From positions 1,420,518 to 1,484,517 of the forward strand of contig NZ_KI912148.1 in assembly GCF_000517105.1 (NCBI RefSeq): a stretch of 64,000 nt of DNA, read 5' to 3'. Every line of letters begins with the position of its first letter. Position 1 is the stretch's first letter. A program made the translations under genes and the position numbers. The stretch is from Fischerella sp. PCC 9605 (lineage in GTDB: Bacteria > Cyanobacteriota > Cyanobacteriia > Cyanobacteriales > Nostocaceae). This document shows positions 54,917 to 63,459 of this stretch, piece after piece. The notes beneath the pieces were generated by a model that saw only the letters and a list, made by a program, of their open reading frames with translations, searched no databases and had not been told where the DNA came from.

Positions 54917-55699
54917 TTATTGTGCCGACCAACCCGCATCAATCGGCAATGCTGTTCCAGTCAAAGTTTTACAGGCATCGCTGCATAGATAAATGGTCAT
55001 AGCTGCAATCTGTTCTACAGTTACAAACTCCTTAATGGCATGATGCGCCAGCAGGACTTTAGGAATCACTTCATCCTCTGACATATTGTGGGCTTTCGCT
55101 TGTTCGGAAATTTGCTGACGTACCAAAGGAGTATCAACATAGCCAGGACAGATGGCATTTACGGTAATGCCAAATTCGGCTAAATCTAGCGCTGCTGCCT
55201 TGGTTAACCCTACTAGTCCATGCTTAGCACTCACATAAGCTGACTTGTAAGCCGATGCTACCAGACCATGTACAGAAGCGATATTGATGATCCGTCCCCA
55301 TTTGTTCTGTTTCATAAATGGCAATACGGCACGGATAGTATAAAAAGCTGAAGACAGGTTTGTGGCAATAATCGCATCCCATTTCTCAATTGGGAAAGTA
55401 TCTATCGGCTCGACATGCTGAATACCGGCATTATTAACTAGAATATCTAGGCTACCTAGTTTCTTTTGTGTATCGGTAATCATCGTCGTCACCTCCTGCA
55501 CATTACCCACATCGGCCTTGTAATATAAAATTGTTCGCCCCATCTTTTCCAACTCTTGGCGGGTATTTTCTGCTTCTTCGGGCGTATTGATACCATTGAG
55601 AACAATATTCGCTCCTTCTTGCGCCATTGCTGAGGCAATGCCGCGACCGATGCCAGTCAGCGAGCCGGTAATTAGGGCTGTTTTACCTTGTAATCTCAT
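54917..55699 (-). CDS. bdhA: 3-hydroxybutyrate dehydrogenase (SDR)
   Basis: This is about 260 residues from the ATG at 55699, five bases after an AAGGAGG site (minus strand, 55706-55712); ATGs at 55702 and 55714 lie too close to or inside that site. The SDR motifs are TGSLTGIGRG (cofactor), NNAGIQHVEPI, Ser in IASVHGL, and YVSAK. HVEPIDTFP and the HAIKEFVTVEQIA segment are typical of D-3-hydroxybutyrate dehydrogenase, which makes acetoacetate. It follows the oligomer hydrolase gene on the same strand after about 95 bases, matching a two-step route. Confidence 0.88.
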   Translation of the reverse strand: MRLQGKTALITGSLTGIGRGIASAMAQEGANIVLNGINTPEEAENTRQELEKMGRTILYYKADVGNVQEVTTMITDTQKKLGSLDILVNNAGIQHVEPIDTFPIEKWDAIIATNLSSAFYTIRAVLPFMKQNKWGRIINIASVHGLVASAYKSAYVSAKHGLVGLTKAAALDLAEFGITVNAICPGYVDTPLVRQQISEQAKAHNMSEDEVIPKVLLAHHAIKEFVTVEQIAAMTIYLCSDACKTLTGTALPIDAGWSAQ

Positions 55700-55794
55700 C
55701 ATGGCCTCCTTCACCTTAGGGACGTGCCAAGCCCTTTCCGGGTTGGCTCTATGCTAAGGGCACTTTTTTAAGAGTTCCTCTTAGCTAAACAGTC

Positions 55795-57981
55795 TCATTC
55801 TGGAATCAAGACGGCATCACCTGTAAAGGTGATCAAATCCTCAGCATCTGGATTTGCAGCAATCGGCGGCAAGTTGGCATCGCTGATGGGCAAAGCCAAT
55901 CCATCAGTTCCACCGCGCGGTGTTGTGTGGATAACTTGATTTGGCGGTAAGGGTGTACCGTTCGTCAAGTGAGCAAACATTAAATCCAACGCCTCGATCA
56001 AGTAATAGTGCAGGGGGATGAAGCGATTGTCGAAGCCGCTAGAGGCGTTCAAGGTGTCCAAGTGCTGGGCGTTAGTAACCTCGTAGTAGCGCAAGTTACT
56101 AGCTTCGCCTTCGACACGCTGGTTGAGACCAAAATAGGCGCGGGAAGTATGATTCGGTGGCAGAATCTGGTCGTTGCGTCCGGTAACAATGACGGTTGGG
56201 ATGCCGTGAAGATTTCCGGTGGCACGAACCTGTTCAATTCCTCTGGTGAGTTTGGCATGTATGCTCCTCATCTGTCCTGTAAGCTTGTTTTTGGTAATCA
56301 CATCAATACCAGTCGCAAGCGATCGCAAACAAAGCGCACCGTCCAAATTTTCGTCTTGGCGCTGGCTGGAGGGCGATATCGACTCGCGCTGCCGCTTGGG
56401 TTCGCCGACCGAGGCGTTATTAATCACGTCCACTCCCCCAATGAGCGGGGTTGGCGGAATGCCAGTGCTAACGCTGAACAGTTTCACTTCAGTCTCAACA
56501 GATAGTGGCACCGATTTACCGGTGATTAAATCAGTGGCTCCAAAGCTGTAGTCACAGAGATTGTTCTCTACCCGCTGCCGAGCATAGGCGTTGGCGTAAG
56601 TAACTGCAAGTGCCTGTGGCACGCTAATAAACCAGTTCAATGGCTGGATAATGTTTTGCTCGGGAAGAAGCCCAAAGTCGTTAATCAGCCGCTGTGCTTC
56701 GGCTGCCTGCTCTTCTGGTGTGGTCGATTGCAGCAGACCCAATTCGTGTAGGGACGCACAACGGTTCTGGCCGAGTTCTGAAGGGGTCATGTTTAACGGC
56801 ACACCGGCCAGTGCAGGGTCGCGGTTAACACACCCTTGGTAGACGTTGAGCATGGTCGTGTAATCATAGAGGCTGCGGCTATGTTCAAATACTGGTTTGC
56901 GATTGCCTTGGACGATTCTAAATCCTGAATCGAACACTGGATTAACGTTGGGTTCAGAAACAGCCACGCCATCTATGAGGCCTTGCTGATCCTGCTCTGC
57001 TGCCCGTATTGAAGCAGCACCTCCGTTGGACACACTGGAGGCAATAACGATGGTGTTGTCTGGGGTAATGCTGGGCTGCACTTTCTTATTCTTTCCATTG
57101 CCGATGGACTCGCCAAATTCTTTGTTCAGCAGAAAAAAGGCAAATTCGATAGACTGCAACACATTTTTGCCCCAGTCCTTCTCTGGGTTGAGCTGAGAAT
57201 GAGCGTGCTTGAAGGCAAAACGGTTTGGAGTTTTAGCATTGAAGATCTGGCGATCGCGTTCTTTAAGCATGGCGGTGAAGTTTGAGTTTTTGCCTGCGGT
57301 ATCGGCGTCCACGCGCTGGCCCTGAATTAAATTCACCATATGATTTTGGAGGTTGTGAGCGCCAGTGCCGGTTCCCTTGTCGGTGTATGCAACAGCACAG
57401 CCATGCTTGAGTCCCCATTCACCCGCCGTTGCGATCGCACCGTAGACACCACGCGATCCTGGGGAGGGAGCGGTGATGATACAAGCAAGAAGAGGGTTGA
57501 AGGTAGCGGGCACCTGCACCATCATAGTGATGTTTTCTCTACCTGAGCCATTGTCAGCGAAAGCTAGGAACTCATCTCCAGCAATCAGACCCTCGTTATT
57601 GGTAATTTTACTGTTGATCGTTATGTTGGGGCCGTAAAGAACACCATAGCCCCCACCCTCACTTATGTCAACCAGCGCTCGATAGTTATTGTAAATCGCT
57701 AGTGTACGCAATTCACTGGCAGTCGGGTTTTTGGGGTCGGTGAAAGTTGGAGCTGAACCAGCTAACCCACTCTTCCCCAGTCCACCGGTTAATAAGTCAT
57801 TTTTGCTACCATCATAGCTGGTTTTGATGATTTCTCCGTGGATGAAGCTGGGCTTATTAGTAAAGGGATTTTCTTGGTTGCCATCGTCAGCCAACGTATT
57901 CGCACTAAACCCAGCAAAAGCGATCGCTACTAGGCTGACTAAGATCGGGAGCCGCCAACTCATTCTTCGTTCTCGCTTCAT
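55795..57981 (-). CDS. D-(-)-3-hydroxybutyrate oligomer hydrolase
   Basis: This is a 728-residue hydrolase with a signal peptide (about 1-31, ending NTLADD). It matches the 3HB-oligomer hydrolase family in length and in stretches such as APSPGSRGVYGAIATAGEWG, the AVAYTDKGTGTGAH region, the nucleophile Ser318 in SSVSNGGAASIR, and PTVIVTGRNDQILPPNH. It would cleave short 3-hydroxybutyrate chains to monomers in the periplasm or outside. The dehydrogenase gene lies downstream in the same direction. A PHB depolymerase or synthase gene is not in this window. Such enzymes are unusual in cyanobacteria, so transfer is possible. Confidence 0.9.
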   Translation of the reverse strand: MKRERRMSWRLPILVSLVAIAFAGFSANTLADDGNQENPFTNKPSFIHGEIIKTSYDGSKNDLLTGGLGKSGLAGSAPTFTDPKNPTASELRTLAIYNNYRALVDISEGGGYGVLYGPNITINSKITNNEGLIAGDEFLAFADNGSGRENITMMVQVPATFNPLLACIITAPSPGSRGVYGAIATAGEWGLKHGCAVAYTDKGTGTGAHNLQNHMVNLIQGQRVDADTAGKNSNFTAMLKERDRQIFNAKTPNRFAFKHAHSQLNPEKDWGKNVLQSIEFAFFLLNKEFGESIGNGKNKKVQPSITPDNTIVIASSVSNGGAASIRAAEQDQQGLIDGVAVSEPNVNPVFDSGFRIVQGNRKPVFEHSRSLYDYTTMLNVYQGCVNRDPALAGVPLNMTPSELGQNRCASLHELGLLQSTTPEEQAAEAQRLINDFGLLPEQNIIQPLNWFISVPQALAVTYANAYARQRVENNLCDYSFGATDLITGKSVPLSVETEVKLFSVSTGIPPTPLIGGVDVINNASVGEPKRQRESISPSSQRQDENLDGALCLRSLATGIDVITKNKLTGQMRSIHAKLTRGIEQVRATGNLHGIPTVIVTGRNDQILPPNHTSRAYFGLNQRVEGEASNLRYYEVTNAQHLDTLNASSGFDNRFIPLHYYLIEALDLMFAHLTNGTPLPPNQVIHTTPRGGTDGLALPISDANLPPIAANPDAEDLITFTGDAVLIPE

Positions 57982-58597
57982 AGCCCACGCCTCTGACTGT
58001 TTGTTTGGGTTTCATAAAAGTTACTCAAATCTGCGCTTAGCGTGCGGCTGGATGGGTTTGATTGTTAGGGGTTTTTGTATAAATATTTACTAATATGCAA
58101 GCCAAAAACGGTGTCCGACGTGAGTAGATTTGAATAAGGCACTTGCTGATTTGAGCAGGTTTTTCCCAGGGAGAAATGCGATCGCATTTGCTGATACTAA
58201 TTCTTCATTTTAATATCTTGCACTAACACTCTAACTCCGAATCGCACACTCGTTTAGCGTAAAATCGAGAACTACCTGTGCAATCACAACCAGTTACTGA
58301 CAGACACCAACAACATTCACCAGCGATCGCAACTTAAGGAAGTTAATGATTAAAATCCTTACCATATATTGATTAAACAGGTAGTGTTAAAGATGTGTTG
58401 AAAAGCCAAAAATAAAACGCTTGGCAACAAGAGTTTGATAAGTAAATTAACACATATATAACATTACCTTCCTTCATATGTGGAAGAGATTTTTGTATGT
58501 TGCCTAAAAAAAGCGTGAAAATTATTAAAATTGTGTTTTAATTAAATTAAATTAGCCATTAATCCCTACAAAAATGCAGCAGCATTGCTGCATCTAG

Positions 58598-58666
58598 TAT
58601 CGAGTGTCAAATTCAATAAGTGGACTGAGAGCATTAAGGGAATCAAGCGTAAGAAGACACTCGATA
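58598..58666. other. 11-bp inverted repeat enclosing 47 bases
   Basis: TATCGAGTGTC and GACACTCGATA match perfectly; a second overlapping pair (GAGAGCA/TGCTCTC) extends the possible fold to about 58695. It may be a structured RNA or a repeat relic. Confidence 0.5.
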
Positions 58667-58891
58667 TGTTATTAATTGCATTTGCTCTCAAAGTTCGTGG
58701 TTAATAAGTGATGTAAAAGATCTACTGGAAGAAGTAGAGTAATAACCGTCTTTTGGAACGTTGTATTTATTTGTCATGAGTCAGTAGTCATTTGTTATTT
58801 ATATTTGCTGTCGTACTAAAGACAAATAACTCATGACAGTCTTAACGAAAAAAGTGCAAATTGGACGGTTTGCAAATAAACAAAACAAAAA

Positions 58892-58945
58892 CTGTAGGGT
58901 GCGTTACGGACTACCGTCCTAACGCACCATAATTTAAAGCTACAG
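58892..58945. repeat. dispersed inverted repeat, GGTGCGTTA family
   Basis: GGTGCGTTA/TAACGCACC arms with an inner ACGG hairpin, and outer CTGTAG/CTACAG arms. Confidence 0.8.
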
Positions 58946-58995
58946 CTGTAAAAATTAGTGGTTAGTAGTCAAAAAAAATCAACAGCTAACCACTG

Positions 58996-59066
58996 TACGG
59001 GCGAAGCATTTGTACGAAGATATTTCGTTTTGATGGAAAGATACCCATACAAATACTTCGCCCCTA
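58996..59066. repeat. inverted repeat, GGGCGAAGCATTTG type
   Basis: GGGCGAAGCATTTGTA on the left and TACAAATACTTCGCCC on the right form long arms with one mismatch around a central ATTTCG region. Confidence 0.75.
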
Positions 59067-59100
59067 GAAACTACCAACAACACCTAATTAGTCATAAGTA

Positions 59101-59937
59101 ATGATGAAAAACATAGCAGGTAAAACAGTACTGTTGACTGGTGCTTCCGGTGGTATTGGAGTATTTATTGCCCGTGCGTTAGCAAAAGAACAAGCAACAG
59201 TAGTCTGTGTTTCTCGTTCCCAAGATCGGCTGGAACAAATACGTGCTGAGGTCGAATTGGCAGGTGGTAAAGGTATCAGTATTCCATTTGATATCAGCAA
59301 ATTGGAAGAATTACCAATCCTTGTGCAGCAGATTAATCAACTTGCAGGTGCAGTTGATATTTTGATTAATAATGCTGCCATTGAAAAATACCGACCTTTT
59401 CAATATTACTCCCAAAAGGATATCCAGTCTATATTAATAACTAATTTACTAGCTGGGATGGAGTTGGCTAGGTTGGTATTGCCAAGCATGCTAGAGCGTA
59501 ATAGCGGTAACATTGTTAATATCGCCTCTGGTTCTGGGAAAAAAGGAGCGCCTTACAACAGCATTTATTCAGCTAGTAAAGCTGGTTTAATTATGTGGAC
59601 AGATGCGATACGGCAGGAATTAACTAATACCAATGTAGGGGTTTCAGTCGTTTGCCCGGGATACACAAAAGCAGGAATGTTTTTAAAGTTTGGCTTGCCA
59701 GCACCTAAATTGGCGCGTATTTCTGAACCAAAGGCTGTGGCTCATGCAGTGCTACAAGCTATTAAACATAACAAAGGAGAAGTTCTACTTGATGGATTTC
59801 TTACCAGGCTATTGTTTTCCAATATACAACTTTTCCCCGATTTTGGAGATGCAATTTACCGTTGGATTGGTTTGACCAATCTGAACCTAACTTGTGCAGA
59901 AAATCAAATGCGTATCGAAAAACGATTGCATAACTAA
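59101..59937 (+). CDS. SDR family oxidoreductase
   Basis: This 278-residue classical SDR has cofactor loop TGASGGIGV, INNAAIEKY, catalytic Ser in NIASGSGKKGA, and YSASK. The C-terminal 60 residues (GFLTRLLFSNIQLFPD, ending RIEKRLHN) resemble SDRs that act on lipids or ketoacyl substrates near membranes. It starts with ATGATG, either of which could serve. It precedes a GMC oxidoreductase gene by 300 bases with a terminator between, so the two are probably separate transcripts. The substrate is unknown. Confidence 0.87.
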   Translation: MMKNIAGKTVLLTGASGGIGVFIARALAKEQATVVCVSRSQDRLEQIRAEVELAGGKGISIPFDISKLEELPILVQQINQLAGAVDILINNAAIEKYRPFQYYSQKDIQSILITNLLAGMELARLVLPSMLERNSGNIVNIASGSGKKGAPYNSIYSASKAGLIMWTDAIRQELTNTNVGVSVVCPGYTKAGMFLKFGLPAPKLARISEPKAVAHAVLQAIKHNKGEVLLDGFLTRLLFSNIQLFPDFGDAIYRWIGLTNLNLTCAENQMRIEKRLHN

Positions 59938-59948
59938 TGATTTTTGAT

Positions 59949-59990
59949 GTTTGTAGTCAGTGCTATAGATAGGTAGGACTTACTACAAAC
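59949..59990. repeat. dispersed inverted repeat, GTTTGTAGT family
   Basis: GTTTGTAGT and ACTACAAAC arms lie directly after the SDR gene, matching the copy at 33000-33053. Confidence 0.75.
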
Positions 59991-60035
59991 TGAAATCAAT
60001 TTTAGTAGAATCAAAAACTAAGTATTTTGATATAT

Positions 60036-60068
60036 AACACAGTTCTAATATCTAGACTGTGTTTTTTT
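60036..60068 (+). terminator. Rho-independent terminator
   Basis: AACACAGT/ACTGTGTT 8-bp stem with an 11-base loop, then a run of T. A second, imperfect hairpin (AATCC-GACT/AGTC-GGATT, then TTTTT) lies at about 60103-60130. Confidence 0.8.
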
Positions 60069-60240
60069 AATAAAAATCATAAATATTACACAAAAATAGC
60101 AAAAATCCCGACTGAAAAGTCTGGATTTTTCATTTTTCATAGATTTACTCCAATTAATAAGTCGTTAATTTCATTCTTCAACTTATTTCTTCTCTCCTCA
60201 CACCTAGTGAATCACCACTAACTCAACAAACGGAGAAAAA

Positions 60241-61782
60241 ATGGCTGATAGTCATTATGATGTCATCATCATTGGTACGGGTGCTGGTGGCGGAACACTG
60301 GCATATAAATTAGCACCAAGTGGGAAGAAAATTTTAGTCCTAGAGCGAGGTACTTTTGTACCTAAAGAAAAAGCAAATTGGGATTCACTGCAACTTTTTC
60401 AAAAAGAGCGCTATCGCCCAGCAGAAGTGTGGTATGACAAACACGGTAAAGTAATTCGTCCAGTCACGCACTATTATGTTGGTGGTAATACTAAATTTTA
60501 TGGCGGTGCATTATTTAGATTTCGCGACCATGACTTCAACACAGTTTTTCATAAAGATGGTATCTCTCCTGAATGGCCATTAAAGTATCGGGACTTTGCC
60601 CCCTACTATACTCAAGCAGAAAAACTATATGAAGTACACGGTCAACGAGGTTTAGATCCTACTGAACCTCATATCAGTGAAGACTATCCGTTCCCAGCAG
60701 TCAGCCACGAACCTTACATTCAAGAAATTCACGATGCCTTAAAAGATAAAGGCTTACATCCATTTTATCTGCCACTTGGTATTAAGCTTAATGAAGCTAA
60801 TCGTTTTTTAAGTACTTGTATTCGTTGTGATACTTGTGATGGCTTTCCGTGTTTTATTAATGCTAAGGCTGATGCTGATGTTAACTGTGTGCGACCAGCC
60901 ATAGCTCATCAGAATCTAACTTTAATTTCTCAAGCAAAAGTTTTCCAACTGCATACAAGTGCATCTGGTCGCGAAGTCACTGGAGTAACAGCAGAAATCG
61001 CAGGTAAACAGCATATTTTTTCTGGAGATATTGTTGTTATTGCGTGTGGTGCAATTAATTCAGCAGTATTGTTACTCAAATCTGCTAATGATCAACACCC
61101 GAATGGATTAGCTAATAGTTCTAATCTCGTAGGACGAAATTATATGGCTCATAAGTTTGCCGTGGTCATGGCTTTGTCTACAAAATTAAATTCTACAGTT
61201 TTTCACAAAACTCTAGCTGTCAATGATTTCTATTGGGGGGAAAAATATTTTCCTTATCCAATGGGAAGCGCACAACTGTTAGGTAACATCACTACAAATA
61301 GAGTCGCTGCATATGCACCTCCTTTTACACCCGATCTTATTGCTGAGGCAATCGCAAATCATTCTGTTTCATGGTTGTTAATGACTGAAGACTTACCAGA
61401 TCTCAAAAATCGCGTGCGCGTCGAAGGTGATAAAATTTTTCTCGAATATACAAATAACAATGAACAAGCTTTTAATCGTTTAATTAAGCGTTGGATTTCG
61501 GTACTGAAATCAATTAAACTACACTCTCAAAAAGGACATTTTTCTTTTTTTATTCCTCAAAAATTGACTCTAAAAGAGGTGGGACATCAGTGTGGTACTT
61601 GTCGTTTTGGCGAAGATCCAAGAAAGTCTGTACTTGATATCAACTGCCGCACTCACGATGTTGATAATCTTTATATTGTCGATGGTAGCTTTTTCCCCTC
61701 TAGTAGTGCTGTGAATCCATCTCTAACGATTATGGCAAATGCTTTGCGAGTAGGAGAGCATTTGCTAGAAAGGATGAAGTGA
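60241..61782 (+). CDS. GMC-family FAD oxidoreductase
   Basis: This 513-residue flavoenzyme has an N-terminal dinucleotide-binding motif IIIGTGAGGGTLAYKLA with ERG at the end of the second strand, the GMC signature region VTHYYVGGNTKFYGGA, and a Cys-rich insertion (STCIRCDTCDGFPCF) that resembles a metal or cluster-binding loop. The GMC C-terminal domain reads HQCGTCRFGEDP, then YIVDGSFFPSSSAVNPSL. GMC enzymes oxidise alcohols, sugars or sterols. GGAG lies before the ATG. The substrate is unknown; the Cys-rich loop is shared with gluconate/alcohol dehydrogenase-like subgroups. Confidence 0.9.
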   Translation: MADSHYDVIIIGTGAGGGTLAYKLAPSGKKILVLERGTFVPKEKANWDSLQLFQKERYRPAEVWYDKHGKVIRPVTHYYVGGNTKFYGGALFRFRDHDFNTVFHKDGISPEWPLKYRDFAPYYTQAEKLYEVHGQRGLDPTEPHISEDYPFPAVSHEPYIQEIHDALKDKGLHPFYLPLGIKLNEANRFLSTCIRCDTCDGFPCFINAKADADVNCVRPAIAHQNLTLISQAKVFQLHTSASGREVTGVTAEIAGKQHIFSGDIVVIACGAINSAVLLLKSANDQHPNGLANSSNLVGRNYMAHKFAVVMALSTKLNSTVFHKTLAVNDFYWGEKYFPYPMGSAQLLGNITTNRVAAYAPPFTPDLIAEAIANHSVSWLLMTEDLPDLKNRVRVEGDKIFLEYTNNNEQAFNRLIKRWISVLKSIKLHSQKGHFSFFIPQKLTLKEVGHQCGTCRFGEDPRKSVLDINCRTHDVDNLYIVDGSFFPSSSAVNPSLTIMANALRVGEHLLERMK

Positions 61783-61797
61783 CATTAATTATAAGAA

Positions 61798-61855
61798 GTT
61801 CGTAGTAAGGACTTTAAGCCTGAAATATTCAAGCGCTAAAGCGCTTACTACGAAC
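61798..61855. repeat. dispersed inverted repeat, GTTCGTAGTAAG type
   Basis: GTTCGTAGTAAG/CTTACTACGAAC arms of 12 bases enclose a nested GCGCTAAAGCGC hairpin. It lies 16 bases after the GMC gene. Confidence 0.85.
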
Positions 61856-61932
61856 AAGTGATAGATTTATGGCAATAAGTATGGACAGTGACGTGGAAAC
61901 AATACGGATTGTTCAAGATATGAATAATTAAC

Positions 61933-62002
61933 CTTTGTGTCTTAGTGTCTTTGTGGTTTAAAAAGACATTATTTTTCACCACCAAGGCACTAAGACACCA
62001 AG
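61933..62002. repeat. dispersed inverted repeat, TTAGTGTCTTTGTGG type
   Basis: Second copy of the element at 45039-45107, with CTTAGTGTCTTTGTGGT facing ACCACCAAGGCACTAAG. Confidence 0.85.
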
Positions 62003-62017
62003 CAAAATATAATGGGC

Positions 62018-62045
62018 GGTGCGTTACGCTAGCGGTAACGCTACC
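62018..62045. repeat. short inverted repeat, GGTGCGTTA family
   Basis: GGTGCGTTACGC/GCGGTAACGCTACC arms with two mismatches, six bases from the end of the glycosyltransferase gene. Confidence 0.65.
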
Positions 62046-62050
62046 AATTA

Positions 62051-63316
62051 TTAAATCGGTGTTGCTGCCAAATCTTTTGATTTTTCAACTATTTGATATA
62101 GTTTCTCTTCAAACTTTCCCATACATACTGACCAATCATATTCGAGTACGGAAAAGCGGGCTTGCATGGGCATTTCTTCTTTGAGGTCGGGATTTTTTAA
62201 AATTTGAATCACTTTGTTGGCAAAATCCCAAGGATTATTGGGTTCGGCTAAAAAACCGTTGCGATCGGGGAATACCTGTTCTGAGGTTGAAGGTGCTTTG
62301 ACTGCAACTACAGGAGTTCCAGAAGCTAAGGCTTCGTTGTTGGAGGTGCAGAAGTTTTCGGTAATGGATGGATTGACAAACACATCGGCTCGTGCATACC
62401 AACCCAAAAGTTCTGTTCCGTGAGATTCACCCCATACTGTAACACCCGATCCAAATTTGGCGGCGCGCTGGCGCATCTCTTCCTGTTGGGGACCGCTACC
62501 AACAATAACTAGATGCACATCAGGTATTTGGGCAGCGATGATTGGATATATATCGAGAAGCTGAATGACACTTTTTTCCGGGGCAATGCGTCCGACAAAC
62601 AGGAGGGTGGGACGACGATCGCCAGGAATAGGATCGTAACAGATGTTGGCAGGATTAAATTTTTGGCAATCTATTCCTTGATAGGGGAGATATTCACTGC
62701 GTTGGGATTTCAGACTTTTGTATTTCTCAAGCTGTTCTCGCGAAGGAAAGAAGTTATAGTCGTAGGTTTCACTGAACTGCTTAATTAACATAGGCAGCAT
62801 GGGACGAATAAAGCTAAAAAACTGATTTCCCATGTAATATCGAATATAAGCTACGATATCTGTGTGAAACAGAGATACGATTGGGGTGTTAGTTTTTCTA
62901 GCGTATTCAGCTCCCACAGGACGACCGTAACCTTGCAAATACAGTGAATAAAATCCTCTCATTTGCGGTGCTTCTTCAACCACCACAATATCTGGTTGGA
63001 ATTCCTCCAACAATTTGGTATCACTCCAATGGCGATAGTGTAATGGTTGGGGAAGAGATTTGTAGAATATCAGAGGTTGGGTAGGGAATGCGTAAGAAGA
63101 AAATTTGGGGAAAGATTGTAGTTCTTCCAGTCCTGGCATGGGACGACTACCAACCTCTTTGGGATACTGGTCGTTGATTTCTGGGTGAACAAGAAAAACT
63201 TCATGTCCCTGTTGTAGTAACCACCGCACCCGTTGGTGTACTGCAACTGAAACCCCTGTCAAGAATGGCGCATATAATCCTGTAATCAGGGCAATGCGAA
63301 GAGGTTGTTTATTCAT
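62051..63316 (-). CDS. glycosyltransferase family 4 (GT-B fold)
   Basis: This 421-residue glycosyltransferase has an acceptor domain with the glycine loop YAPFLTGVSVAVHQRVR, and a donor domain with LFVGRIAPEKSV, VIVGSGPQQEEM and the E-x7-E motif region ITENFCTSNNEALASGTPVV. It transfers a sugar from a nucleotide sugar with retention of configuration, probably onto a lipid at the membrane face. The next gene upstream on the same strand is a membrane GT2-type transferase, separated by a heptamer repeat, so the two may act in one glycolipid route. Confidence 0.9.
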   Translation of the reverse strand: MNKQPLRIALITGLYAPFLTGVSVAVHQRVRWLLQQGHEVFLVHPEINDQYPKEVGSRPMPGLEELQSFPKFSSYAFPTQPLIFYKSLPQPLHYRHWSDTKLLEEFQPDIVVVEEAPQMRGFYSLYLQGYGRPVGAEYARKTNTPIVSLFHTDIVAYIRYYMGNQFFSFIRPMLPMLIKQFSETYDYNFFPSREQLEKYKSLKSQRSEYLPYQGIDCQKFNPANICYDPIPGDRRPTLLFVGRIAPEKSVIQLLDIYPIIAAQIPDVHLVIVGSGPQQEEMRQRAAKFGSGVTVWGESHGTELLGWYARADVFVNPSITENFCTSNNEALASGTPVVAVKAPSTSEQVFPDRNGFLAEPNNPWDFANKVIQILKNPDLKEEMPMQARFSVLEYDWSVCMGKFEEKLYQIVEKSKDLAATPI

Positions 63317-63339
63317 AGTTCAAGGGAGTTGTTTAAAGA

Positions 63340-63454
63340 GATGGGAGATGGGGGGATGGGGAGAGTGGGAGAGTGGGAGAGTGGGAGATGGGGAGGCAAT
63401 AGTAAATTACTAACCACTAACCACTAACCACCAACCACTAACTACTAACTACCT
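63340..63454. repeat. composite heptamer repeat module
   Basis: A GGGAGAGTGGGAGAGTGGGAG tract is followed by CTAACCA/CTAACTA heptamers, the same two parts as the block at 2255-2375, between two minus-strand genes. Confidence 0.8.
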
Positions 63455-63459
63455 AGATC

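Larger units (their letters stand above)
57982..59100. other. 1.1-kb spacer with inverted repeats
   Basis: No gene is supported. It contains inverted repeats at 58598-58666, 58892-58945 and 58996-59066, a small hairpin at 58573-58592 (ATGCAGCA/TGCTGCAT) and HIP1 sites. The promoters of two divergent genes lie at its ends. Confidence 0.65.

Noticed and set aside
60027-60221. 64-codon frame between the SDR and GMC genes
   Set aside because: It runs through a Rho-independent terminator and is Phe/Lys-rich AT translation.
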